DNA from: Alphaproteobacteria bacterium UBA3773
Lineage (GTDB): Bacteria; Pseudomonadota; Alphaproteobacteria; RF32; CAG-239
DNA: 30,285 bases
Direction of reading: 5' to 3'
Assembly (NCBI GenBank): GCA_002372275.1
Contig: DFFP01000030.1
Location: forward strand, 23,905-54,189
Shown: positions 1 through 7,422 of the stretch, piece after piece
How the letters are laid out: every line of letters begins with the position of its first letter
Numbering within the stretch: the first letter of the stretch is position 1
Translations under genes and position numbers: made by a program
The notes under the pieces: model-generated
The model's input: only the letters and a program-made list of their open reading frames with translations
Databases searched by the model: none
What the model was told of the DNA's origin: nothing

Positions 1-1017
1 AAATCCCGTACGCAAGCCGGTGCAGACGATGGTGTGAAAAGAAAGATGAATAAATTGACAGGTATCTTATTGTCTGCAGGTTCACCAAACGGTTCTGCAA
101 AAGCAGAATATGAATCATATGTTCGTTTTTGGAAAGATCTTTACGGCGATGAAAAAGGGCAGATTGAAGTTTATAAAACCCTTGGTGTTTCTGCTGATTC
201 AGAAAATAAAGAAAAAGAATGTTTTCAAAAATTTGTATCTAAATCAGAAGAGCTTTATTATAATTTTTTAGCTGGTGTTTTAACTCAGAAATATGATCAA
301 TTAACTAAAAACAAAGATAGCTCTTTTGATAAAAGTGTTTATCTTCAAAATTTTAATAAGTATATTCAACATCTTAAAGAAGGTAAAAATAACTTATTGG
401 TTTTAGGTTTTGCCAATACAACGGATGATAAAGATGATTTAGGAAAAAACATAAGCGATTATCGTGCCAGACAGAAAATACTTGATGAGATGAATGCTCA
501 AAAAATTATTTCATATCATCACAATACATTAACAATTTCAGGGGTTATTGATTTTTTCAAAAAGTTTGAACCTGAAAAATGGAAGAGTTTATCATATTCA
601 CAAAAGGTTGATTTGCTTACTTCAACGGTTAATCATATCGGTCAGGGTATGACAGCAATAGGAAAAGATGCTCATCAATCTCAAGAACCGAAAAATGGTA
701 TAATCGATTTAAATAAAACAGTTAAAGATGATGCAATTCTTGTCACAGAGGTTGATTTTTCTGTCATAAAAAACTTTGCTTTATCAAAAGATATATTAGC
801 AAAACATCCTGATTTACAAGAAAAATTCAAAAAATACGTCAAAGGTTATCAGGACTACCTCGATTCTGATCAAAATTTAGGTCCTTCAAGAGTTATTCGT
901 AAGGTTAGTCTGCCAAGAACAATTTCGGAAAATGTTTCAAGAGTTGTGAGAAGACAAATCTCAAGACTTTATAAAGTTACTCGAATGATTTGTAAAGAAA
1001 ACGGAAATACTTTGTAA
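1..1017 (+). CDS. Unrecognised Lys-rich protein, 5' end missing
   Basis: The frame is open from the first base of the window. A GTG at 34 and an ATG at 46 are possible starts, but neither has a Shine-Dalgarno sequence and the codons before them read as ordinary protein, so the true start is probably upstream. About 338 residues are visible. They are hydrophilic and Lys/Asp/Asn-rich, with no membrane segment and no signal peptide in the visible part. The last ~50 residues are strongly basic (several Arg pairs) and may bind nucleic acid or membrane. I recognise no domain family. The gene ends just before a bidirectional terminator hairpin. Function unknown. Confidence 0.75.
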   Translation, partial: KSRTQAGADDGVKRKMNKLTGILLSAGSPNGSAKAEYESYVRFWKDLYGDEKGQIEVYKTLGVSADSENKEKECFQKFVSKSEELYYNFLAGVLTQKYDQLTKNKDSSFDKSVYLQNFNKYIQHLKEGKNNLLVLGFANTTDDKDDLGKNISDYRARQKILDEMNAQKIISYHHNTLTISGVIDFFKKFEPEKWKSLSYSQKVDLLTSTVNHIGQGMTAIGKDAHQSQEPKNGIIDLNKTVKDDAILVTEVDFSVIKNFALSKDILAKHPDLQEKFKKYVKGYQDYLDSDQNLGPSRVIRKVSLPRTISENVSRVVRRQISRLYKVTRMICKENGNTL

Positions 1018-1047
1018 AAAAAAAGCGGCATGATTGCCGCATTTTTT
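1016..1047. terminator. Bidirectional intrinsic terminator
   Basis: A 6-bp GC-rich stem (GCGGCA/TGCCGC, loop TGAT, 1025-1040) is flanked by nine A residues on the left (1016-1024) and ATTTTTT on the right. It can end transcription of the plus-strand gene that stops at 1017. On the minus strand it has a nine-U tail and would end the small RNA that starts near 1197. Confidence 0.85.
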
Positions 1048-1197
1048 ATTGTGTTGAGAAAATAACTAGCAAGGCTGGTGGTTTTCTCAATACAATAAAT
1101 AGCACTTTGCAGTGTTATCCTCACTGCCTGTAGTAAAGAGCTTCTCAAGGCTCCGTGCCGATTTCAAGGCACTTGGTATAAAACTTAATTCATACCT
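1016..1197 (-). ncRNA. Probable structured small RNA, family not recognised
   Basis: There is no ORF here. A consensus promoter lies just upstream on the minus strand and a nine-U terminator lies at the end, giving a transcript of about 180 nt. Reading the minus strand, hairpins follow one another: GGTAT/ATACC; GTGCC/GGCAC (1156-1173); GAGC/GCTC (1138-1153); a GCAGTG/CACTGC stem with loop AGGATAA, closed further by CTTT/AAAG; a 9-bp stem TTGAGAAAA/TTTTCTCAA (arms at 1082-1090 and 1054-1062); then the terminator. The motif GCCTTG occurs in three hairpins. I see no match to tmRNA, SRP RNA, RNase P RNA or the 5'-3' closed rod of 6S RNA. It could also be a processed 3' UTR of the tspO transcript. 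The existence of the RNA is well supported; its identity and targets are unknown. Confidence 0.65.
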
Positions 1198-1203
1198 ATT
1201 CTT

Positions 1204-1232
1204 ATTATGCTTTATTTTTTAGAAATTGTCAA
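1204..1232 (-). promoter_or_regulatory. Sigma70-type promoter for the small RNA
   Basis: On the minus strand, TTGACA (1232-1227) and CATAAT (1209-1204) are 17 bp apart, a near-perfect housekeeping promoter. The predicted start is near 1197. It lies immediately beyond the tspO stop codon, and no minus-strand protein gene follows before the terminator. Confidence 0.75.
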
Positions 1233-1237
1233 ATAAA

Positions 1238-1711
1238 TTAAGGCAAAGTATAGCCGTTAAAATAAACAATACCGATATTGAGGTATGTGGCAAATAAAAG
1301 CCAAATCAAATAAGGATATTGCAGATATGAAGCAAGATGGTTTAAGCCATAAAACTTTTTAATCATCCATAAGACATTTAAAACAAGCATGATTAACACC
1401 AAAAGCCCGAGCATAAAATATCCGAGTGTGAAAAAGACGTATGTCCACAAAATGTGCAAAATAAGCTGTGCAGAAAATAAATTGACGGCGGATTGATTGT
1501 TGTTCTCATTTAAAATTAAATAAAATGAAACAATCATCAGCGCATATAAAATAGGCCATACAATTGAAAACACAAAATTCGGCGGTGTTAAAGCTGGCAT
1601 ACTTAAATTTGAATAAAATGTGTTGATTCCGTTATATGTAAAATAAGAAGATAAGAGTGCCGTGATGGCAACAAGAGCAAGACTTAAGATAAATTTTGAA
1701 AATTTTGTCAT
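1238..1711 (-). CDS. tspO: TspO/MBR family membrane protein
   Basis: A 157-residue, very hydrophobic protein with about five membrane helices, the usual length and topology of TspO/MBR (peripheral benzodiazepine receptor-like) proteins. The family signature is visible near residues 38-59, MPALTPPNFVFSIVW followed by PILYALM, matching the Pro-Pro...F...W..LY.LM core. Bacterial family members bind tetrapyrroles and act in stress and porphyrin handling in the membrane; the ligand cannot be read here. The ATG is preceded by AAAGGA at good spacing. It appears monocistronic and is transcribed towards the small RNA. Family assignment is firm, function in this organism is inferred. Confidence 0.9.
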   Translation of the reverse strand: MTKFSKFILSLALVAITALLSSYFTYNGINTFYSNLSMPALTPPNFVFSIVWPILYALMIVSFYLILNENNNQSAVNLFSAQLILHILWTYVFFTLGYFMLGLLVLIMLVLNVLWMIKKFYGLNHLASYLQYPYLIWLLFATYLNIGIVYFNGYTLP

Positions 1712-1842
1712 GTCAAATCCTTTCTGTTGCCATTGATATATAAGTCAATTCAAAAATATCAAGAGAGGGGTAAAATTTTCTTGATTTTTGTCAAAAAAAG
1801 AGTACACTTCAAATCATACGTTATCTAACAAAAGAGGGTACT

Positions 1843-3744
1843 ATGGGACAATCAAAACATACTCTGCGCACGCGTGCTTATTTTATCGGTGGTGTGAATT
1901 CAGACCGAATCGGCGGTAATTGTCAGGTGATTGAACATATCGACGAAAAAGGGGAAGTCACGCGTGTGATGTTTGATTTAGGCTCGCTTTTTACGCCGTA
2001 TGCTACAGGTTTTACCGAGGCTCTTCCGAATGTGGATGAATATTTTGACAGAATTGATCTTAAAACAGGTGATTTACACAAGGCCACAAAGCCCGTTTCG
2101 GCTTTGTTTTTAACTCATGCCCATCAAGATCATATCGGCGCAATCGCAACTTATGCCCAGATGGGGTATCAAATTCCGATGATATACACAAGCGAATTTA
2201 CGCGTTCTTTTATGATTGAGAACTTCAAGGATGCTCATGTTAAACCTCCACTCATTAAAGCCGTTAAAGCAGGTGGCGTGTCTGAAATTTCGCCTTCGTT
2301 TCAAGTTGAGGCTTTTGATGTCAGTCACAGTGTGATCGGATCAATGGGTTTTTGTTCGCTGACAAAAGAAAATGGAAAACCTTATGCCACCATAATTAAT
2401 AACGGTGATTTTTTAACAGCGACGGACATGCCTGTCGGGGATTGTTTTGACGAAGAAGCTTATTTGAAGATGCTAAAACGCAATAAATCTCCTCATATGT
2501 TCATGATGCTTGATTCGACTTCGACCGAGCCGAACGGATCGAAACGAATCGGTTTTGAGCAAGCTGTTCAAAATTTGATTGATGTTATCAAAAAAAATCC
2601 GGATAGAACTCTGATTGTTTCGCCTGTTTTATCGCGCAGTATTCAAAATATTGCCATTGATGTTGAAGCAGCACGCAGGCTTGGAATAAAAATTTATTTG
2701 GCAGGTCCGTCACTTCAAAAAGTATATAAAGCGATGAAAAATGCCGGTTTTCATGATTTTGATGATGTGATAAGTGAAAAAACGGATATGGAATCTTATC
2801 TGAAACAACCGGGATTAAAGTATATTGTCGGTTCTGGGGCGTTTGCACAAGGTTTAGAAGATTATGATGAAAACCGAGAGACTTGGATGCTTTCTTTTGC
2901 CGTGAAAGTCGCCATTGATCGAGATCCTGTATTACATTTAAAAAGTCCGGAATGGCAAAATAAAGTTCTTTTAATAGATCGTCAAAGAATTATCGATGAA
3001 ATTAACGGTCAAACAGGACCAAAAATGTTGCAACTTTGGGCAGCTCAAGGGGCTAAAGTTGTGATGGCACCATGGCATAAAAAAATTGCTGATTTTGAAC
3101 AAGTCCAAACGCAAGATTCAGGGCATATTAATGCTGAAGCTACAGAAAAACTGATGAAAAAAGTTTCAAAAGATATCGTCATTATACCGATTCACGGATC
3201 GCCAAAACAGTGTCAAAATACGGCAAAATTAGTACGGGAAATGGGGTTTGATTCTGTGTTGGTATCAAATCAAGAATTTTATGAGGCAGGAACGGGGGCT
3301 GTTCAAGATAAAGAGGCAGGTAGGCTCACTTGGTATGGTGTGAAACAAATTTGGCCGAGTGAAGAACGACCGAATGTTCCGTTGGACGGTATTAAAGAAA
3401 TCCATTTAGTTGATGAAAATTATTGCGATTTTAATCCGCCTGTTATTTTAGGTGTTTTGGAAAATGACAGCGGACAACATTATACACCTCATGATGACAA
3501 ATCCGTTCGTGAAAAAGCACTTAAATTAGAAGATAAAAAGCCGCGTTTGAGCCGTAAGCAAAAGAAAAAGTTGTTACAACAAGAAAAAGAAAAATACAGA
3601 CAACAACAAGAAAATGGTGTGTCCACAGTTGAAGAAAGAAAAAGTGAACTTCTTGAAAAATTGCGCCGTGAAAAAGCAAAATATCAAGAGCGCAAAAGAA
3701 GACATAAAGCGGCAATAAGCAAGCGCTCAGGCTATGAAATGTAA
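1843..3744 (+). CDS. RNase J-like metallo-beta-lactamase/beta-CASP ribonuclease
   Basis: A 633-residue soluble protein with the layout of RNase J. The metallo-beta-lactamase core shows the zinc motif THAHQDH at 91-97 (family usually HGHEDH), SHS near 161-163 and NNGDF near 187-191. The beta-CASP insert carries LDST near 223 and the SPVLSRSIQN segment near 260. The SGH and PIHG motifs that close the active site follow. RNase J enzymes are 5'-3' exo/endoribonucleases in mRNA decay and rRNA maturation. The last ~90 residues are a highly charged Lys/Arg/Glu/Gln coiled-coil-like tail in place of a typical compact C-terminal domain. GAGGG precedes the ATG. The gene stands alone and ends in a strong terminator. 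The motifs are divergent enough that another beta-CASP nuclease role is possible. Confidence 0.85.
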   Translation: MGQSKHTLRTRAYFIGGVNSDRIGGNCQVIEHIDEKGEVTRVMFDLGSLFTPYATGFTEALPNVDEYFDRIDLKTGDLHKATKPVSALFLTHAHQDHIGAIATYAQMGYQIPMIYTSEFTRSFMIENFKDAHVKPPLIKAVKAGGVSEISPSFQVEAFDVSHSVIGSMGFCSLTKENGKPYATIINNGDFLTATDMPVGDCFDEEAYLKMLKRNKSPHMFMMLDSTSTEPNGSKRIGFEQAVQNLIDVIKKNPDRTLIVSPVLSRSIQNIAIDVEAARRLGIKIYLAGPSLQKVYKAMKNAGFHDFDDVISEKTDMESYLKQPGLKYIVGSGAFAQGLEDYDENRETWMLSFAVKVAIDRDPVLHLKSPEWQNKVLLIDRQRIIDEINGQTGPKMLQLWAAQGAKVVMAPWHKKIADFEQVQTQDSGHINAEATEKLMKKVSKDIVIIPIHGSPKQCQNTAKLVREMGFDSVLVSNQEFYEAGTGAVQDKEAGRLTWYGVKQIWPSEERPNVPLDGIKEIHLVDENYCDFNPPVILGVLENDSGQHYTPHDDKSVREKALKLEDKKPRLSRKQKKKLLQQEKEKYRQQQENGVSTVEERKSELLEKLRREKAKYQERKRRHKAAISKRSGYEM

Positions 3745-3752
3745 ATCAAAGG

Positions 3753-3785
3753 AAATCTTCAAGTTTCAGCTTGAAGATTTTTTTT
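3753..3785 (+). terminator. Intrinsic terminator after the RNase J-like gene
   Basis: An 11-bp inverted repeat (AAATCTTCAAG/CTTGAAGATTT, loop TTTCAG) runs into a T tract, nine bases after the stop codon. It separates this gene from the convergent ATP synthase operon and may weakly serve that operon too. Confidence 0.85.
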
Positions 3786-3799
3786 GCAATATAAGGTTT

Positions 3800-4435
3800 T
3801 TAGTTTTTGAGGCGTTCAATCAAATTTTGAACAGAAAGCGAGGCAAACTTTTGCTTCTGTTTTGAGGTAAGCTTTTGTTGAAGGGTAGAATACACAATCT
3901 CTAAACTTCTTTTGGTAATGATGTTTGTCATCTCAAAAAGGGCACTTTCAAGAGAACCTTGCATTATTCGATCAGCTTCCTGACGGCGCTTATCAAGTGA
4001 AATCTGCAAAAGGCGTAAGCTCTCTTCTTGATAGTTGTTAATATCTTCAAGTGCTTGTGCGGTCATTTTTTGAATTTCATCATCAGCGCTTTGAGCCATG
4101 CGCTCATATTTAGCCAAAAGAACTTGAGCATCATCTCTGAGTTGAGAGGCTTCATTGATACGACTGATGATTTTTTCGCGCCGTAAAATAAGCATTTTTT
4201 TCAAAATGCGCACAAGCGGGCGACATAAGATCAAAACGGTTAAAATAAAAGCCATGCCGACCCAAAATTCGGCAGATAAGTAAAAAGGTTCATGTGTTTT
4301 GATATGAACCGGTTTTGATGGCGTCTCAATCATTTCTGAAATAGAATTCACAACACCAATCACGGCATTTTGCGTGGCATCAATTAATTCTGTGCTTTGC
4401 ATTTGTGTTTGCGGTTGTTCTTGTTCCGGTGTCAT
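3800..4435 (-). CDS. atpF: ATP synthase Fo subunit b
   Basis: A 211-residue peripheral-stalk subunit. One membrane helix (about residues 51-71, after SAEFWVGMAF) is followed by a long charged alpha-helix that forms the stator coiled coil linking Fo to F1. Position after b' and the EFW...RP...R..LL..R.EKI pattern identify it as b rather than b'. An N-terminal extension of about 50 residues rich in Gln, Glu and Thr precedes the membrane helix; it is not part of the usual b core and would lie on the periplasmic side. The start overlaps the b' stop by four bases (ATGA). Last gene of the operon; the F1 genes are not in this window, as is usual in alphaproteobacteria. Confidence 0.93.
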   Translation of the reverse strand: MTPEQEQPQTQMQSTELIDATQNAVIGVVNSISEMIETPSKPVHIKTHEPFYLSAEFWVGMAFILTVLILCRPLVRILKKMLILRREKIISRINEASQLRDDAQVLLAKYERMAQSADDEIQKMTAQALEDINNYQEESLRLLQISLDKRRQEADRIMQGSLESALFEMTNIITKRSLEIVYSTLQQKLTSKQKQKFASLSVQNLIERLKN

Positions 4436-4890
4436 TTAGATTTATCCTGCATCGTTTCATCAAAACCGATCTTTTTTAAAATCGTTTGTGCGATTTTTTG
4501 TGCAATTTCTTCGGTTAATTTAAGTGTTTCCTCACGCTCTTGTTTTAAAATTTGCTCATTTTCAGCAATTTGTGAGGCAAAAATCCGATCGGCTTCATCT
4601 TGTTTTTTTTGAAGCATTTTTTCAATTTCTGCACGATTTTCTGCTATTTGTAAAGCCGTTCGGTTTTTTGCTTCCGAAACGGCTTTTTCATAACGCTTTA
4701 AGGCATCATTGGCTTGTTTGTTGATGCTTTCTGCTTTCCCGATATATTCCGCAATTTTTTGTTCGCGCTCGTCAATGATGTTTTTGATTTTCGGAATGAT
4801 GAATACAGACATTACAAACCAGAGGCTCAAAAACGTTACCGTCAGCCAAAAAATTTGGGATATATAAGATGAAGGGTCGAGTTGAGGCAT
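4432..4890 (-). CDS. atpG: ATP synthase Fo subunit b'
   Basis: A 152-residue subunit starting MPQLDPSSYISQIFWL, the characteristic N-terminus of the b' subunits of alphaproteobacteria and other phototroph-type ATP synthases. A single membrane helix (about 12-34) leads to a long amphipathic helix that pairs with b in the peripheral stalk. It begins one base after atpE ends and overlaps atpF by four bases, so translation is probably coupled. Note that in this lineage atpG is used for b' as well as for the F1 gamma subunit; this gene is b'. Confidence 0.93.
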   Translation of the reverse strand: MPQLDPSSYISQIFWLTVTFLSLWFVMSVFIIPKIKNIIDEREQKIAEYIGKAESINKQANDALKRYEKAVSEAKNRTALQIAENRAEIEKMLQKKQDEADRIFASQIAENEQILKQEREETLKLTEEIAQKIAQTILKKIGFDETMQDKSK

Positions 4891-4891
4891 C

Positions 4892-5113
4892 TTATTTGCC
4901 GGTTAAAATCACAAGTGCCACAACAAGAGCATAAAGCGCAATAGCTTCAATGGCTGCAAATCCGGCCCAACCGTAAATATCAACATCTTTTTTAACTTGC
5001 GGATTACGACCGACCGTTTCAATCATTGTTGTCCAAAGTTTGGTCACACCCCATGCGGCAACAACCATCGAACAAGCACAAATTGCAGCAGAAATATAAG
5101 CTAACGGTTCCAT
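4892..5113 (-). CDS. atpE: ATP synthase Fo subunit c
   Basis: A 73-residue hairpin of two membrane helices, the rotor-ring proteolipid. The cytoplasmic loop has the conserved RNP at 36-38. The ion-carrying carboxylate is Glu56 in the second helix. The first helix is unusual: where most c subunits have the Gly-x-Gly-x-Gly packing motif, this one reads ACSMVVAAWG (13-22), mostly Ala/Val/Ser with two Trp (21 and 27). No Gln is seen at the position used by Na+-type rings, so proton coupling is more likely (inference). AAAGGA lies upstream of the ATG at normal spacing, giving this gene its own strong ribosome site, consistent with the high copy number of c. Confidence 0.92.
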   Translation of the reverse strand: MEPLAYISAAICACSMVVAAWGVTKLWTTMIETVGRNPQVKKDVDIYGWAGFAAIEAIALYALVVALVILTGK

Positions 5114-5136
5114 AAGATTTTTCCTTTCAATAAAAG

Positions 5137-5862
5137 TTAATGCGAACGCAAAGCGTCCCCTAAATAAATACAGCTTAAGACAGTATATATAAATGCCTGT
5201 AAAACTGCAATAAAGATTTCAAAAATAATAATAAGTGTTTGGAAAAAGAGCGGGACAAACCCGAAAATTCCAAGAGCTACTACAAAACCACCCAAGATTT
5301 TGAGCATAATATGCCCGACTGTCATATTTGCAACCAAACGAACGGTTAAACTGAACGGTTTTGATAAAAGTGAAATTGTTTCAATCGGCACAACAAGGGG
5401 TGCCAAAGCATATGGAATACCTTTGGGTAAAAATGTGCGCAAATATCCCCATTTTCTGGTATAAATCCCGATCGAAATGTTTAAAAGAAGGGCTAAAACA
5501 GACAACGCGCCGACGGCCGCAATATGCGATGTAAACGTAAAACTATAGGGAAACAGCCCCAAAACATTGCCGCATGCGATATATAAAAACAAACAAAAAA
5601 TGAATGAAAAGTATTTTAAGCCGTTTTTACCGATGCTTGATTTGACTAAATTATAGATAAACTCATATATGGCTTCCGGAATGGATTGTGCTAAATTCGG
5701 TACAACCGAACGCTTACGAAGTAAAAGCGCAAAAACCACCACAATGCTGAGCGAACAAATCGTCATAGCCAGTGCCGAATTTGAAAACGAAATATCGTAC
5801 CCGCCAAGTTTTAGCGGAAGAAATGTTTTGATTTCAAATTGTTCTAAAGGGTTTGACATCAC
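5137..5862 (-). CDS. atpB: ATP synthase Fo subunit a
   Basis: A 241-residue membrane protein of about five to six helices that forms the ion half-channels beside the c ring. The essential arginine is Arg175 in SLTVRLVANMTVGH, close to the family SLxxRLfaNmxaGH pattern, and the C-terminal helix LQAFIYTVLSCIYL is typical. Length and topology are normal. The start overlaps the atpI stop by four bases (ATGA) and atpE follows after 23 bases. Confidence 0.95.
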   Translation of the reverse strand: MMSNPLEQFEIKTFLPLKLGGYDISFSNSALAMTICSLSIVVVFALLLRKRSVVPNLAQSIPEAIYEFIYNLVKSSIGKNGLKYFSFIFCLFLYIACGNVLGLFPYSFTFTSHIAAVGALSVLALLLNISIGIYTRKWGYLRTFLPKGIPYALAPLVVPIETISLLSKPFSLTVRLVANMTVGHIMLKILGGFVVALGIFGFVPLFFQTLIIIFEIFIAVLQAFIYTVLSCIYLGDALRSH

Positions 5863-6161
5863 GAAAGTTCCTCATTTTGATTATGTGTCGCTTTATAAAT
5901 ATTTAAAACACCTGCTGCGCCACCAAGCAAAGTAAACACGACAAGAATCCATGGTGCCGAGTGAAAAAGAAGATCTAAAAAATAACCGATGGCCGCCCCG
6001 ATAAAAACACCTGAAACAAAATCAATGACCAATTGGAAACCTCTGGTTGTATTTGAATTTGAAAGATGAAGGCTTACGGAAGATTTTTCGTTCGCTTTTT
6101 CCTTTTTTTTGAACGAATCAATTTTTTTTTGTAAATCGTTTATGTCAGCACTTTTTTTCAT
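5859..6161 (-). CDS. atpI: ATP synthase assembly protein AtpI
   Basis: A 100-residue protein with a charged N-terminal ~40 residues and two membrane helices (about 43-66 and 70-90) separated by a short turn, as in the AtpI / ATPase gene 1 family. AtpI helps c-ring assembly and is not part of the final enzyme. Its place directly before atpB is the conserved one. It overlaps the dsbA-like gene upstream and atpB downstream by four bases each. Confidence 0.88.
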   Translation of the reverse strand: MKKSADINDLQKKIDSFKKKEKANEKSSVSLHLSNSNTTRGFQLVIDFVSGVFIGAAIGYFLDLLFHSAPWILVVFTLLGGAAGVLNIYKATHNQNEELS

Positions 6162-6898
6162 TCTTGCTTGGAACCTGCTTTATGAATAGCTTCTTTGATT
6201 TTTTCGATATTAGAAAAACCATAGATAATTTCGTTTCTGTTTTCAGAACTGATCAGAAATGCCGGTGTTCCTTCGATTTTGAGCTTATCAATGGCTTCTT
6301 GACGATTGGCAAGCAATTCTTTGGCAATATCGTCATTTTTTAAACATTTTTTGAAATCAGATTCGTTTAATCCGTTTTGAGAGGCATATTTTAAGAAGTA
6401 TTTTGTCGGATCAGGCGATAAAACCCACTCGTGTTGACGCGAAAAAACAAGATTAACAAACGATGGTTTGCGAAGCGGCTCAATACATTCGGCAAGCATA
6501 GCAGCCTGCATCGAGCGTTTTTCAAGCGGAAAATGAACAAGAACGATGTTGACAAGACCTTTATCTAAAAATTCTTTTTTGAGTTTGGGCAGACCATTTA
6601 AGTGAAAGTCGGCACAATGTGTACACCCCATTGATGAAAATTCATAAATTGTTACAGGTGCATCCAAAGAACCGGCAATAATGTCTTTCTTAAAATTAAG
6701 GGCTGCATTTTTATCTAATAATGTTTCAGAAGAAGAAGTGTCCTCAGTTTCAGTAGCATTTGCTTTTGAAACAAGTGTAAAGGTGCCGTCATGATACTCG
6801 AAACCTTTCATTGAAAGATATCCGTATGCGGCGACTACGTAAACTAAGCATGCTGTTATTAAAAAACTGATGCGATTAACCCATTTTTCCAAAATCAA
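6158..6898 (-). CDS. DsbA-family thiol oxidoreductase, membrane anchored
   Basis: 246 residues. An N-terminal hydrophobic segment (about 10-29) acts as signal anchor or signal peptide, so the domain lies in the periplasm. The thioredoxin-fold active site is C92-T-H-C95 in SSMGCTHCADFH, and the cis-proline loop is GTPAFLI near residue 215. It belongs to the DsbA/BdbD-like group that often follows the DUF721 gene in alphaproteobacteria. Expected role is oxidation or isomerisation of disulfides in exported proteins. It overlaps its neighbours by four bases on both sides. Family is certain; oxidase against isomerase cannot be decided from the motif. Confidence 0.88.
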   Translation of the reverse strand: MILEKWVNRISFLITACLVYVVAAYGYLSMKGFEYHDGTFTLVSKANATETEDTSSSETLLDKNAALNFKKDIIAGSLDAPVTIYEFSSMGCTHCADFHLNGLPKLKKEFLDKGLVNIVLVHFPLEKRSMQAAMLAECIEPLRKPSFVNLVFSRQHEWVLSPDPTKYFLKYASQNGLNESDFKKCLKNDDIAKELLANRQEAIDKLKIEGTPAFLISSENRNEIIYGFSNIEKIKEAIHKAGSKQE

Positions 6899-7422
6899 TT
6901 CTCCTTTTTCTGACTGTAAAAAGTAACGGCAAGAGAACGAAGCCTTTCTTTTAAATCTTCATCTTCAATGCCCTCTATAATTTTTGAAATATAACTTTCT
7001 TTGTCTTTATTGACAAGTTTTTTCTTTGTGGTATCCGCAGTGTTTTTTTTATCATGAGAAAAACAGAAATTATCGACTTGTATGATTTTGATTTTTTCAA
7101 CAGCGCGATAACCGAAATATGTGTTGATTTTTTCTAATATAACGGGGGTTTGATGGCTGATTTCGAGAGCAAAAGCGCCGGAATTTACCATAAGATATAA
7201 TGTTCCGTTATCTCTGGCATCTTTTTTAAAATCTATTTTTTTGGGCAGGCAATAGGCTGCTAATTCTTCGCCGACGATATCAGACCAGTTTTTCAAAATG
7301 TCGTAACTGACAAAGCTTTTTGTTCCCAAAAGGTTTTTGATCAGATTTTCAATGCCGTCAGAAAAAAGAGTTAATCCGAGTCCGGTGTGTTGATGATTAA
7401 TGATATCTTTTTTTTTCGTCAT
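6895..7422 (-). CDS. dciA: DciA-like DUF721 protein
   Basis: 175 residues. The DUF721 domain occupies about residues 22-120, with the W.DIVGEELA...P.KI motif and the LYLMVNSGAFALEISHQTPV segment. DciA proteins interact with the replicative helicase DnaB and serve as its loader partner where DnaC/DnaI is absent; this is family knowledge. The C-terminal ~55 residues are charged and Lys-rich. The gene sits between the XerD-type recombinase and the DsbA-like gene, overlapping each by four bases. The DUF721-DsbA adjacency is known from alphaproteobacteria. Confidence 0.85.
   Translation of the reverse strand: MTKKKDIINHQHTGLGLTLFSDGIENLIKNLLGTKSFVSYDILKNWSDIVGEELAAYCLPKKIDFKKDARDNGTLYLMVNSGAFALEISHQTPVILEKINTYFGYRAVEKIKIIQVDNFCFSHDKKNTADTTKKKLVNKDKESYISKIIEGIEDEDLKERLRSLAVTFYSQKKEN

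Noticed and set aside
1016..1197. 6S RNA, tmRNA or SRP RNA as identity for the small RNA
   Set aside because: No long 5'-3' closing rod with a central bubble, no tag-peptide or tRNA-like end, and no GGTCAGG/GGAAGCAGC core could be found. It is left unnamed.
3521..3715. Minus-strand ORF in the RNase J-like tail
   Set aside because: It is the antisense shadow of the Lys/Gln-rich tail, giving a Phe/Leu-rich artefact with no ribosome site.
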